Shown: positions 15,831 through 24,538 of the stretch, piece after piece
Numbering within the stretch: the first letter of the stretch is position 1
Layout: the number at the start of each line of letters is the position of its first letter
NCBI RefSeq assembly: GCF_014642175.1
Contig: NZ_BMIL01000004.1
Span: forward strand, 1-64,000
From: Pedobacter quisquiliarum
GTDB lineage: Bacteria; Bacteroidota; Bacteroidia; Sphingobacteriales; Sphingobacteriaceae
Direction: 5' to 3'
DNA: 64,000 nt
Notes under the pieces: model-generated
Told to the model about the DNA's origin: nothing
Databases searched by the model: none
What the model saw: only the letters and a program-made list of their open reading frames with translations
Program-made: the position numbers and the translations under genes

Positions 15831-18602
15831 GGTATCCAAAACATTAGATTTCGAGTTACTAGTTGACGTGTTTGCAGGTTTGGCTGTAGTGGTCGGTTTC
15901 TCTGCAGTTGTTGTTGGCTTAGGTGTGGTTGCTGCGGATTTAGCAGCAGATCCCGCTTTCCCTTTTGTGTCAGTCCTTTTCACATCACCATCTCCCGAGG
16001 TTGTTTCTTCTGCTTCTGAAGCTGCGGCATTAGTGTTTTTTCCCGCAGTTGTAGTTCCTTTAGCGCTTGTTCCTTTAGGATTTTTTGGATCAGATTTCCG
16101 CTCATCAGACTGTTGCGCATCCGGATCTTTGTTGTCCTTTTCAGCGCCATCTGCATTAGCACCTGCCTTTGTTTTTGGCCCAACAGGCTTCTTCGAAGGC
16201 GTCGCTTTCCTCGCTTTCGGATTGGTGATGTCGCGCTTGGACAATGGCCTCAGCTCTGGTTTCCACATGAAGCCAGTCAGAAACACATCTTCATCCAGCT
16301 TGGACAGCGGTGTAATGGCACTTTCCGCTTCCTTGATGGTCACCAGGTCGGCAATCTCATCGTCCTTGAACGTGATTTTTAGCCTGCTGCTCACCGTCTG
16401 GTTCATTTCCTTATAAACATTATTATCGTCTTTTGTGAAGTAGATGCTTTCCGCATTACCATCCACATAAAGGCTCTGGATCTTGCCTTCCTTGAAGAAG
16501 CCGGTCATCACCTTACCTTTCACCTGGTTGAAGTGTGCAGAATCTTTCTCTACATTCACCGAAAAAGCGGATTGCAGTACCTGTACTGAGCTCAGCTTGG
16601 AGTTCTTCATCTGCAGGTAGATTGTATCACCAGTTTGTTGTGAGCCTTCACCCCACATAATTGGGTTCTTAAACCATCTGAGGGTCGAATCCGCACTATT
16701 GTAGAAGAGGGAATCTGACTTCGCCTGCAGGTTGGATTTGTACACCCGGACATTATGGTAGGCCTTAATGGCACGCACTTTCACGGTATCCGTAGGGTCT
16801 AATATAACAGGGGGCTTAGCTGCGGCTTTGTTTTTTGTGGTATCCTTCGCAGCGGCGGATTTTCCTCCGTTCGCAGCTGAAGCTTTGCCTGTACTTGCTG
16901 CGGCATTTATTGTCTTCGAAGCAGCGTTTTTTGTGCTTTTCGCGGTTCCTGCAGCGGCCTTTATTGCACCAGATGTTGCTTTCGAGATGCTATTTGCCGC
17001 ATTGGTCGCCGCAGCCTTTGCATTAGCATTCGCTGTTATACCCGAAGCAACTTTTTTTAAGCTATCTGCAGCAGCTTTGGAAAGACCATTTCCAGTTGCA
17101 GCGACCTTCTTTAAACTATCTGCAGCAGCATTTAGAATGACCCCAGTAGAATCTGCTCCGGCGATTTTCTTCAGGCTATCTAAACCAATTTCGCCTGCAA
17201 GCACAGCATTTTTGAGATCAGGGTTAGCCGCATCCAATTTCTTTGCAGCCGCTGCTGCCTTTGCCGCCGCTCTTGCAGCTTTACCTTTTAGCTTCGGCGC
17301 TTTCCCTTGGGGCACTTTGCTCAATGCATCTTTGGAAAGTGAATCTGCAGGGCTGGTTGCCTGGCTGACAGCACCAGCCTTCCCAGCGCCGGTACCAGCA
17401 GCTCCGGAAACACCCGAATTACCAGCCTCCTCAGCCTTTCCGCCTGAGCCCTGCCCAGCGGCTTCCGCACTACTTTCCTCTTCCTTCCGCCCGGCAGCTT
17501 TCCCGGAAGCCGCTTCCTGCGCTTCCGCATTCCGCTTCTTACGCGCTGCCTTCGGATCTTCGCCATTTTCCGGCGCATCCGATCCAATCTCGTTATCCTT
17601 CTTAACCACCGGACGCGGGATTAACTTCAGCGTCTGCCGCAACACCATCTGCGTTTCCAGCGTATCCGCGCCAACCCAGAGTGTATCCGGGCGGAGCACA
17701 TCATTCACCTTAACCGAGTCCTTTCCCATACCCACATACGGGTTCTTGGTCACCAGTGCACGTTCATCCGCCTTATAGTAATAGCCCAGTTGGCCATAAA
17801 GCACAGTACGGTCTACGGTGTCACTGAACACAATGTTACGCACCGCCTTTCCGTACCCTGCAATCCCGTCGTAGTACAAACTGTCGCCCTTCAGCGACTT
17901 GCTCCCGGAAGTATATAGATTCTTGCGCCCGAAATAGGCGTATTCCGACTTGGTGTTGTACGCACCATTTTCAGTATATAGATTATCGTCTTTGCCTTTG
18001 ATGTTGGTTGGGCCGTAGAAATAGGTCCAGCTGTTCAGCGTATTGTAGCGCATGGTGTCTGAAAGGATCCTCACCTCCGGACTCACCACAACCACGTCGT
18101 ACCTGAAGTACGCATCCCTTGAATTCGCAAAATAGTATCCGTTTTTACTGGTTACCGTCACGTCGTTTTCCGCCTTAGCGCCCTTGCTCACAATCTTGCC
18201 ACCCTGTACATAGGTACCCACTTTCGTGTTCATGTTATAATCCAGGATGTTCGTCGTCAGCACAGAGGTGCGATCGAGCAGGCGCACATTGCTTGATAAG
18301 TGGGCCATCTTCGTGTTCCCATCATAGGTTAGCCGGTCGGAATAGATGTTCACCGTATCCGCCTGATTAATGTGTACATTGTTGTACGCTTCAAAAACGT
18401 TGCGTGCTTCAAAAAACACGGCACTATCGCAGCGTAGAATCGCATTATCCTGCTGGAAAACAGGCTTCCGCAGGTATGATATATTCGATTTTAAATCGAC
18501 GGTACTATGCTGTGAATTCACCAGTGTAATTTTGGTGCGTTTCTGCGCCAGCAAAGTAAAGGGTATCAGTAGAAAAAATAGTAAAAAGTGTAATTTCTGC
18601 AC
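15807..18602 (-). CDS. OstA/LptA-like exported protein with long Ala/Lys-rich insert
   Basis: A 931-residue protein with a signal peptide (FLLFFLLIPFTLLAQ). Residues about 25-340 form OstA/LptA-type beta-jellyroll repeats (YSDRLTYDGNTKMAHL, VSPEVRILSDTMRYN). A second folded block lies at about 605-800 (LQAKSDSLFYNSADSTL, SVQVLQSAFSV, VDGNAESIYF). The family carries lipopolysaccharide across the periplasm and Bacteroidota members are usually near 500-600 residues. Here a low-complexity insert (about 345-600, coded at 16800-17570) and a tail (about 800-931) rich in Ala, Lys, Thr and Gly add some 380 residues. Start is GTG at 18602; no ATG is near. A TAACTTTG promoter box abuts this start. Confidence 0.87.
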   Translation of the reverse strand: MQKLHFLLFFLLIPFTLLAQKRTKITLVNSQHSTVDLKSNISYLRKPVFQQDNAILRCDSAVFFEARNVFEAYNNVHINQADTVNIYSDRLTYDGNTKMAHLSSNVRLLDRTSVLTTNILDYNMNTKVGTYVQGGKIVSKGAKAENDVTVTSKNGYYFANSRDAYFRYDVVVVSPEVRILSDTMRYNTLNSWTYFYGPTNIKGKDDNLYTENGAYNTKSEYAYFGRKNLYTSGSKSLKGDSLYYDGIAGYGKAVRNIVFSDTVDRTVLYGQLGYYYKADERALVTKNPYVGMGKDSVKVNDVLRPDTLWVGADTLETQMVLRQTLKLIPRPVVKKDNEIGSDAPENGEDPKAARKKRNAEAQEAASGKAAGRKEEESSAEAAGQGSGGKAEEAGNSGVSGAAGTGAGKAGAVSQATSPADSLSKDALSKVPQGKAPKLKGKAARAAAKAAAAAKKLDAANPDLKNAVLAGEIGLDSLKKIAGADSTGVILNAAADSLKKVAATGNGLSKAAADSLKKVASGITANANAKAAATNAANSISKATSGAIKAAAGTAKSTKNAASKTINAAASTGKASAANGGKSAAAKDTTKNKAAAKPPVILDPTDTVKVRAIKAYHNVRVYKSNLQAKSDSLFYNSADSTLRWFKNPIMWGEGSQQTGDTIYLQMKNSKLSSVQVLQSAFSVNVEKDSAHFNQVKGKVMTGFFKEGKIQSLYVDGNAESIYFTKDDNNVYKEMNQTVSSRLKITFKDDEIADLVTIKEAESAITPLSKLDEDVFLTGFMWKPELRPLSKRDITNPKARKATPSKKPVGPKTKAGANADGAEKDNKDPDAQQSDERKSDPKNPKGTSAKGTTTAGKNTNAAASEAEETTSGDGDVKRTDTKGKAGSAAKSAATTPKPTTTAEKPTTTAKPANTSTSNSKSNVLDTLKKKPVQ

Positions 18603-18606
18603 AATA

Positions 18607-18614
18607 CAAAGTTA
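18607..18614 (-). promoter_or_regulatory. TAACTTTG -7 box abutting the OstA-like start
   Basis: CAAAGTTA on the plus strand is a perfect Bacteroidota -7 element (TAnnTTTG) on the minus strand. Only four bases, TATT, separate it from the GTG at 18602, so the transcript would be leaderless or nearly so. No TTG is found at the -33 distance. Confidence 0.5.
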
Positions 18615-18654
18615 GTTTTTTTGCTTCCCATTTTTAATTAAATAATTTTACCAG

Positions 18655-19989
18655 ATGTTACCTCTGCAAAGCTTCCGCGCTTTCATTTCCCGCCATCAAC
18701 TCTTTAAGCCTGGACAAAAAATCTTGCTCGCCGTCAGCGGGGGTAAAGATTCTGTACTCATGGTGCATCTATTTAAACAGGCAGGATTTGATTTTGGTAT
18801 AGCGCACTGCAACTTTCAGCTTCGCGCGGACGAATCACAGCGTGATGAGGCCTTCGTAAAACTGCTTGCCGCAACCCTGGAAGTGCCTTTCCATGTTACC
18901 CATTTTGATACCAAAGCTTACGCCAAAGCACATCGAAGTTCCACACAGATGGCCGCCAGAGACCTGCGGTACCAGTGGTTCGAGCAAATCCGTGAGCAAG
19001 AAGGCTATGCAGCCATCGCTTTGGCCCATCACCAGAACGATGCCATTGAGACCATGCTCATCAACCTGACTCGCGGCACCGGGATCTCAGGCCTGCATGG
19101 CATCGCACCGAAACGTGGTCAGCTCATCCGCCCGCTACTTTTCCTCAACCGGGAAGACATCGAAGCCTTAATCCAGCGCGAGCAAATCAACTACGTGGAA
19201 GACAGCTCCAATGGTACCGATCATTACGCACGAAATAAAATCAGGCTCCATGTGATCCCGCAACTAAAAGCCATCAATCCAAGCCTGGAGCGAACATTCG
19301 CCCAAAACATCCAGCGCTTCCAGGAAGCAGAAGCCATCATCCAGCAAACCGTAGCCGACCTGCGCAACCGCATCTTAAAGGAAAGCCCAGCCGGCCAAAC
19401 GTTGCAGATTGAAGCAATCCGCGCATTGAACCCGCAAAGCCTGCTATGCTATGAGCTTCTGAAGCCCTTCAACTTCACGGAATCGCTCGTGGGGGAAATA
19501 CTGAATGCGCAGGAGAGGCAAAGCGGAACCTCCTTCTACAGCACTACACACCGGGTTACCATAGACCGCCAACAGCTCATCATTACCCCAATAGCAGCAG
19601 CAGCCGCCAACAATAACTGCCTTATCCATCCGGCAGATGCACAGCTGGAGCTCCCGCACCATATCCTAAGCATCCGTTACGAGCAGGGCAATACCTTTTT
19701 TAAAGACGGCAAAGCCTATGTAGATTACGACCTGCTGATTTTCCCACTTGTGGTCAGAACCCGCGAGGCAGGCGATGTGTTTGTCCCCCTGGGCATGAAA
19801 ACCCACAAAAAGCTGAGCAACTTTCTAGTCGATGAAAAGGTGCCACTCCCGGAGAAAGACAAAATTCCATTAATCCTGAATGGCAATGGCGACATCATCT
19901 GGGTAGGGGGTATGCGGCAGGACAATAGATACAAAGTGCAGGCTACAACAAAAAAAGTCGCTATATTCGAACTGAAATTAAAGCAATGA
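18655..19989 (+). CDS. tilS: tRNA(Ile)-lysidine synthase
   Basis: A 444-residue cytoplasmic enzyme that converts C34 of the CAU-anticodon tRNA(Ile) to lysidine with ATP. The N-terminal PP-loop SGGKDS is at residues 28-33. It is followed by TRGTGISGLHGIAP, NYVEDSSNGTDHYARN and the C-terminal TilS domain with FVPLGMKTHKKLSNF. Length matches the family. The stop overlaps the next start by 4 nt (ATGA). Confidence 0.97.
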   Translation: MLPLQSFRAFISRHQLFKPGQKILLAVSGGKDSVLMVHLFKQAGFDFGIAHCNFQLRADESQRDEAFVKLLAATLEVPFHVTHFDTKAYAKAHRSSTQMAARDLRYQWFEQIREQEGYAAIALAHHQNDAIETMLINLTRGTGISGLHGIAPKRGQLIRPLLFLNREDIEALIQREQINYVEDSSNGTDHYARNKIRLHVIPQLKAINPSLERTFAQNIQRFQEAEAIIQQTVADLRNRILKESPAGQTLQIEAIRALNPQSLLCYELLKPFNFTESLVGEILNAQERQSGTSFYSTTHRVTIDRQQLIITPIAAAAANNNCLIHPADAQLELPHHILSIRYEQGNTFFKDGKAYVDYDLLIFPLVVRTREAGDVFVPLGMKTHKKLSNFLVDEKVPLPEKDKIPLILNGNGDIIWVGGMRQDNRYKVQATTKKVAIFELKLKQ

Positions 19990-20471
19990 GTAACCAGAAG
20001 TACGCTTATTTAGAGAAACAATACATCGGTAGAGATTACATCCGGATCTGTATCCGACTACTGCTTGCGGCTTTCTGTTTCGGTGCGTACGTTTACGAGC
20101 GCGACCGCGATAATACACAGGATCTCTTCCTGGTAGTCGGTTTCGGCATCATTGGCATCTCTATTCTACTGCTATTCCTGATCCATTACAAGACCATCAT
20201 CGTCAACAAAAGCATCATTCTGGATGGTCTATGGACCGCCAAGATGGTGAAGATCGACCTGAACAGTATCGTCAGCGTTCGTAAGGATCAGTACAACAAC
20301 TTCTTCTTTAACAACCCCGTCTACAACCTCCACCGCAAGGGTAGTATCCGCTTCTATTCTTCCGGCGAGGATGCCGTAGTCCTTACCGACCGCGATGGCC
20401 TGGAATACTATATCGGCACCCAGCGTCCAAACGAGATGTACCTCGTGATCAAGGACGAAATGAGCAAGTAA
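19986..20471 (+). CDS. small membrane protein with PH-like C-terminal part
   Basis: A 161-residue protein with two membrane helices at about 22-38 and 48-66 and a beta-rich C-terminal part (TIIVNKSIILDGLW, then GSIRFYSSGEDAVVLTDRDG, then YYIGTQRPNEMY). The layout, a helical hairpin followed by a compact beta domain, recalls bacterial PH-type membrane proteins, but no family is firmly recognised. Its start overlaps the tilS stop by 4 nt, so it is co-translated with tilS. Role unknown. Confidence 0.75.
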   Translation: MSNQKYAYLEKQYIGRDYIRICIRLLLAAFCFGAYVYERDRDNTQDLFLVVGFGIIGISILLLFLIHYKTIIVNKSIILDGLWTAKMVKIDLNSIVSVRKDQYNNFFFNNPVYNLHRKGSIRFYSSGEDAVVLTDRDGLEYYIGTQRPNEMYLVIKDEMSK

Positions 20472-20634
20472 GCCGCCAACAAAAAGAAATTGCATTTGTT
20501 TAACACTATACTCACTTTAAGTAGTGTTCTTTGCCACGAATAAAAATTTAAATGTTGCGCGCATGTGTATGCTGTTCAGCTAGCTTTTCAACTGCTCATA
20601 GTCGCCCCATTGCCTTTTAACGCAAATAGCAAAA

Positions 20635-21768
20635 ATGAAAATAGGTATTGTTTGTTACCCGACTTTCGGTGGAAGCGGTGTTGTTGCCACAGAACTTGGT
20701 AAAGCACTCGCTGATGAAGGTCACCAGGTACACTTTATTACATACAGTCAGCCCGCTCGGCTCGACTTCTTCTCTGCCAATCTTTTCTACCATGAAGTTT
20801 CCGTAAGGGACTACCCACTGTTCGACTATGCACCTTACGAGTCTGCACTGGCCAGCAAGCTGGTTGATGTGGTGCGCTTCGAAAAGCTGGACCTCCTGCA
20901 TGTACACTACGCCATCCCGCATGCTTCTGCGGCCTTTATGGCTAAGCAGATCCTGGCAAGTTACGGAATCGATATCCCGGTAGTCACCACACTACACGGT
21001 ACCGATATCACCCTGGTGGGAAAAGATCCAACCTATAAACCTGTCGTAACGTTCTCCATCAACCAATCTGATGGCATCACCACCGTTTCGCAGGACTTAA
21101 AAGAAGATACCCTGAAGCATTTCGACATCAAGAAAGAGATTAAGGTAATCCCGAACTTCATCGATTTTAACCGCTTCAGCTTAAAACCGAAAGATCACTT
21201 CAAAAAAGCGATAGCCCCTAATAACGAACGCATCCTCATTCATACATCCAACTTCCGTAAAGTGAAACGGACTTTCGATGTGATCAAGATGTTCCATAAG
21301 ATTCAGCAAACCATTCCATCAAAGTTACTCATGGTGGGCGATGGACCGGAACGTGCGTATAACGAGCAGCTGTGCCGTGATCTGGACATTACCGACAACG
21401 TACGTTTCCTAGGTAAACAAGATGCAGTGGAGGAAATCCTTGCCGTATCTGACCTGTTCCTGATGCCTTCAGAGTCCGAAAGCTTCGGCCTTGCGGCACT
21501 TGAAGCGATGGCTTGTGGTGTACCAATCATCACCACCAATGCAGGTGGTTTACCGGAACTGAACGTGAACGGTTTCTGTGGTTATATGAGTAATGTGGGT
21601 GATGTGGAAGATATGGCGGCAAATGCCATAAAGATCCTCGAAGATGATGCGGTACTGCAAGGTTTCAAAGAAAACGCTTACAAGCGGGCACACGACTTCG
21701 ATCTAAAGAAAATCCTGCCAATATACATCAACTACTACACGGATGTAATTCAGAAAACAAAAGGGTAA
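20635..21768 (+). CDS. bshA: N-acetyl-alpha-D-glucosaminyl L-malate synthase BshA (bacillithiol synthesis)
   Basis: A 377-residue GT4-type glycosyltransferase that joins GlcNAc from UDP-GlcNAc to L-malate, the first step of bacillithiol synthesis. Diagnostic stretches are IGIVCYPTFGGSGVVATE at the N-terminus, VHYAIPHA, TLHGTDITLVG, KVIPNFIDFNRF and the nucleotide-sugar motif ESFGLAALEAMACG. Length is typical. Bacillithiol is the low-molecular-weight thiol of many Bacteroidota. A BstA-like DinB protein lies at 35.5 kb in the same window. The 163-nt upstream gap shows no consensus promoter. Confidence 0.96.
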   Translation: MKIGIVCYPTFGGSGVVATELGKALADEGHQVHFITYSQPARLDFFSANLFYHEVSVRDYPLFDYAPYESALASKLVDVVRFEKLDLLHVHYAIPHASAAFMAKQILASYGIDIPVVTTLHGTDITLVGKDPTYKPVVTFSINQSDGITTVSQDLKEDTLKHFDIKKEIKVIPNFIDFNRFSLKPKDHFKKAIAPNNERILIHTSNFRKVKRTFDVIKMFHKIQQTIPSKLLMVGDGPERAYNEQLCRDLDITDNVRFLGKQDAVEEILAVSDLFLMPSESESFGLAALEAMACGVPIITTNAGGLPELNVNGFCGYMSNVGDVEDMAANAIKILEDDAVLQGFKENAYKRAHDFDLKKILPIYINYYTDVIQKTKG

Positions 21769-21775
21769 AATTCAA

Positions 21776-22891
21776 TTATTTAACAGGCGCGAATACCAGG
21801 CAAACTGGCGCGCCTAATTCAATCCGCTTACCGGTATCGGTCAATGCACCAGTTTCTTTGTTGATCTTAAAGATCACCACATCATTGGTGTATTGGTGCG
21901 CAACCAGCAGGTAATTACCTGTAGGATCGATGGCAAAGTTCCGCGGACCTTTACCTTGAGTCGGAATTTCCGATTTCTTCAGCAGCTTCCCGTTCGCTTG
22001 TACGGCAAACCTGGTGATGCTATTTGCATTCGCACGGTTGGTGGTGTACAAGAATTTTCCATCAGGGGTAAGGTGGATATCGGCAGCGCCGTTTTCTCCT
22101 TTAAGATCCTTCCCGAAAATAGGTGCGTCCTGTAAAAGGCTTAACTTCCCATCCTTATAGCTATAAACATTCACAATACCGCCCATCTCTGTTAACAGAT
22201 AAGCGAATTTGCCATCCTTGCTAAAGGTGATGTGTCTTGGACCCGTTCCAGCTTTCACCGAAACACTATCATGCGCAACAAGCACATTGCTGGTCTCATT
22301 AGGGTTGTATTTGTAAACATAGATCTTGTCTTTTCCAAGATCATTGGAGATCACATACTCCTTATCGGGGCTGAAACGCACCTGATGTACATGCGGACCT
22401 TCCTGTCTGCTCTTGTCGATGCTGCCACCGCTGTGTTGAACAACTTGCTTTGGCCCTGTTACGGCACCAGAACTATCGCGTCCAAAAACAGAGATGCTAC
22501 CGCCAGAATAGTTTGCCGTAAGCACATTCACATCGTCAGCAATTACAAAGCAAGGATCTGCGCCCTTCGTCGCAAGTTTATTCAAAGGCTCCATGCTGCC
22601 TTTAACCGCGTCAAAACTAAAAGCACTTACACTGCTGTTTGCGCCATCCTCACTCACTGCATAAACAAAGGCGTTGTCGTTGCTTACAGTAAGGTAACTT
22701 GGATTGACAACATTCTTGGTGATGCTTTTAGCTCTGAATGCCGCGGTTTTAGTATCAAAATCATAAACATAAATCCCTTCGCTCTTACCAGTATTGGTGT
22801 ATGTGCCAATAATCAGATTGTATTCGTTGCTTTGTGCCATGGTTTGCATACTGCAGAATAAAAAAGGTAAGAGGAAAAGACGCTTCTTCAT
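21776..22891 (-). CDS. exported lactonase, YbhE/6-phosphogluconolactonase-type beta-propeller
   Basis: A 371-residue protein with a signal peptide (LFLLPFLFCSMQTMAQS). It is a seven-bladed propeller of the lactonase family with repeated blades such as YNLIIGTYTNTGKSEGIYV, GPRHITFSKDGKFAYLL and GPRNFAIDPTGNYLLVAHQ. Cytoplasmic homologues hydrolyse 6-phosphogluconolactone; an exported one more likely acts on a sugar lactone in the periplasm. It starts 5 nt after the pseudouridine synthase stop on the same strand, so the two may share a transcript. Confidence 0.9.
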   Translation of the reverse strand: MKKRLFLLPFLFCSMQTMAQSNEYNLIIGTYTNTGKSEGIYVYDFDTKTAAFRAKSITKNVVNPSYLTVSNDNAFVYAVSEDGANSSVSAFSFDAVKGSMEPLNKLATKGADPCFVIADDVNVLTANYSGGSISVFGRDSSGAVTGPKQVVQHSGGSIDKSRQEGPHVHQVRFSPDKEYVISNDLGKDKIYVYKYNPNETSNVLVAHDSVSVKAGTGPRHITFSKDGKFAYLLTEMGGIVNVYSYKDGKLSLLQDAPIFGKDLKGENGAADIHLTPDGKFLYTTNRANANSITRFAVQANGKLLKKSEIPTQGKGPRNFAIDPTGNYLLVAHQYTNDVVIFKINKETGALTDTGKRIELGAPVCLVFAPVK

Positions 22892-22896
22892 GTTTA

Positions 22897-24321
22897 TTAC
22901 TTAATTAAGTGTTTGATCTGGATCAGCTCATGCTCTTCCAGGTATCTCCATCTGCCACGTGGCAAATCTTTCTTGGTCAGGTTGCCATAAACCACACGGT
23001 CTAATTTAACAACTTCGTAGCCAAGATGTTCAAATATTCTTCTTACAATTCGGTTTTTTCCGCTGTGAATCTGAATACCCACCTCACGCTTAGATCCGCC
23101 GGTTACATAAGATACGTTGTCTGGTTTAATCACGCCATCTTCAAGCTCCAGACCGAACTGAATCTTGTTCATGTCGCCCTGACTTAAACTCTTATCTAAC
23201 TCCACGTGGTAAATCTTCGTGATGCCATTTCGTGGATGCGAAAGTTTATCGGCAAGATCACCATCATTGGTCATTAAGATAAGGCCAGTCGTGTTACGAT
23301 CCAAACGCCCAACAGGGTAGATGCGCTCGCGACTTGCCTTTTCAACAAGCTGCATAACGGTTTTACGTTCCTGAGGATCGTCGGTTGTCGTGATATAGTC
23401 TTTTGGTTTGTTCAATAAAACGTAAGTTTTCTTTTCACGTTTCAACAATTCACCATTGTATCTGATTTCGTCTTTCGCCGGATCTACTTTATGACCAAGT
23501 TCTGAAATGGCCACACCGTTTACAGAAACCACACCTGCAGCAATCAGCTCATCCGCTTTACGACGGGAGCAAATACCGGAGTTGGCGATGTACCGGTTTA
23601 AACGGATCAGTCCGTCATCTACCTTTTTAGGAGCATCTTTTCTAACGCGCATAACTGGTGCACGCTCGGAAGAGAAGCTTGGTCTGTATTCTCCAGCATC
23701 TGAATCGCGCTTGCGGAAGGGTCTGCTGTCGGTAGATCTTGAAGCACCACCTTTGCGGTCTTCAAATTTTCTTGCCGGCTGATCGCCTTTAGCACCAAAC
23801 TGGTCTTTTTTGATGTAGCTGCGGGTTTTGCCTTCGCCACCATCTCTGCCTTCCTTGTTCTCGAAAGGTCTTTTTCCTTTATATCCAGTGCCGGTTTCCG
23901 GGCGACTAGCACCTGGTCTTCCAGCACCGCTGAATTTATTATCTCTAGTTCCGCTATCTCTTGATGCGTTATCTCTCGAATCTCTGTCTCTAGGATCTCT
24001 GTCTCTTGAATCTCTGTCTTCGAATGTGCGTTTGCCTTTGTAGGTACTTCCGGATTCCGGGCGACTGGCACCGCGGTAAGATCCAGTATTTTCCGTACGG
24101 CCCGTAGAAGTACGGCCTGCACCGCCAAACTTGTTGGCACCGGCGTCTTTATCTCCGAAGGGTTTCTTACCTTGATATCCGCCTTCTTTTCCTTCTTTGT
24201 CGGCAAAAGTCCGTTTGCCTTTGTAGGTACTTTCGGTTCCGGCAGGGCGCCTGTTAAAACCATTCCGGTTACCTGGGGTGGACTTGTCATCCCGACTGTT
24301 CCTTTTGTTATTGTTGATCAT
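22897..24321 (-). CDS. RluB/RsuA-family pseudouridine synthase with long disordered N-terminus
   Basis: A 474-residue protein. The C-terminal half is a standard RsuA-family enzyme that makes pseudouridine in rRNA: S4 RNA-binding domain at about 240-285 (LIRLNRYIANSGICSRRKAD) and a synthase domain with catalytic Asp in GRLDRNTTGLIL near residue 339. The first 235 residues are Gly/Lys/Arg/Asp-rich and repetitive, with several copies of YKGKRTF-like motifs and a DSRDRDPRDRDSRD run. Such basic tails are common in Bacteroidota RluB-like proteins and probably bind RNA. The exact rRNA site cannot be assigned. A TAAATTTG -7-like box lies at 24355-24362, 33 nt upstream of the ATG. Confidence 0.93.
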   Translation of the reverse strand: MINNNKRNSRDDKSTPGNRNGFNRRPAGTESTYKGKRTFADKEGKEGGYQGKKPFGDKDAGANKFGGAGRTSTGRTENTGSYRGASRPESGSTYKGKRTFEDRDSRDRDPRDRDSRDNASRDSGTRDNKFSGAGRPGASRPETGTGYKGKRPFENKEGRDGGEGKTRSYIKKDQFGAKGDQPARKFEDRKGGASRSTDSRPFRKRDSDAGEYRPSFSSERAPVMRVRKDAPKKVDDGLIRLNRYIANSGICSRRKADELIAAGVVSVNGVAISELGHKVDPAKDEIRYNGELLKREKKTYVLLNKPKDYITTTDDPQERKTVMQLVEKASRERIYPVGRLDRNTTGLILMTNDGDLADKLSHPRNGITKIYHVELDKSLSQGDMNKIQFGLELEDGVIKPDNVSYVTGGSKREVGIQIHSGKNRIVRRIFEHLGYEVVKLDRVVYGNLTKKDLPRGRWRYLEEHELIQIKHLIK

Positions 24322-24354
24322 AAAACTGTGTTAACTGCATAATTAATGCGAGCG

Positions 24355-24362
24355 CAAATTTA
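24355..24362 (-). promoter_or_regulatory. TAAATTTG -7-like box for the pseudouridine synthase gene
   Basis: CAAATTTA on the plus strand gives TAAATTTG on the minus strand, matching TAnnTTTG, 33 nt before the ATG at 24321. No TTG at -33 spacing. Confidence 0.4.
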
Positions 24363-24470
24363 ACAAAAAACGCTGATTCTACCGTGCTTATTTTCAGCAG
24401 GATTGAGATTATTAAAATCGTGGCTGAGGGGTATTTAAAGGCGGATTTTAACGCTCATTTCTGTAATAGC

Positions 24471-24501
24471 TTGATAATTAGATAAATATAACGTACATTT
24501 G
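24471..24501 (+). promoter_or_regulatory. consensus Bacteroidota promoter for the lytic transglycosylase
   Basis: TTG (24471-24473), 20 nt, then TACATTTG (24494-24501) match the TTG-N19-21-TAnnTTTG consensus exactly. The expected transcript start near 24507 leaves about 30 nt of leader before the ATG at 24539. Confidence 0.75.
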
Positions 24502-24538
24502 TCGCCGTTCTAAATTGTTAACCAAAAAAAGGAGGAAA

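Noticed and set aside
16768..17778. A 336-codon plus-strand frame opposite the OstA-like gene
   Set aside because: Its Ala/Phe/Pro-rich translation mirrors the Ala/Lys-rich insert of the real gene; it has no start context or domain.
20502..20528. AACACTA/TAGTGTT hairpin after the tilS operon as a terminator
   Set aside because: AT-rich 7-bp stem with no T-run; too weak to call.
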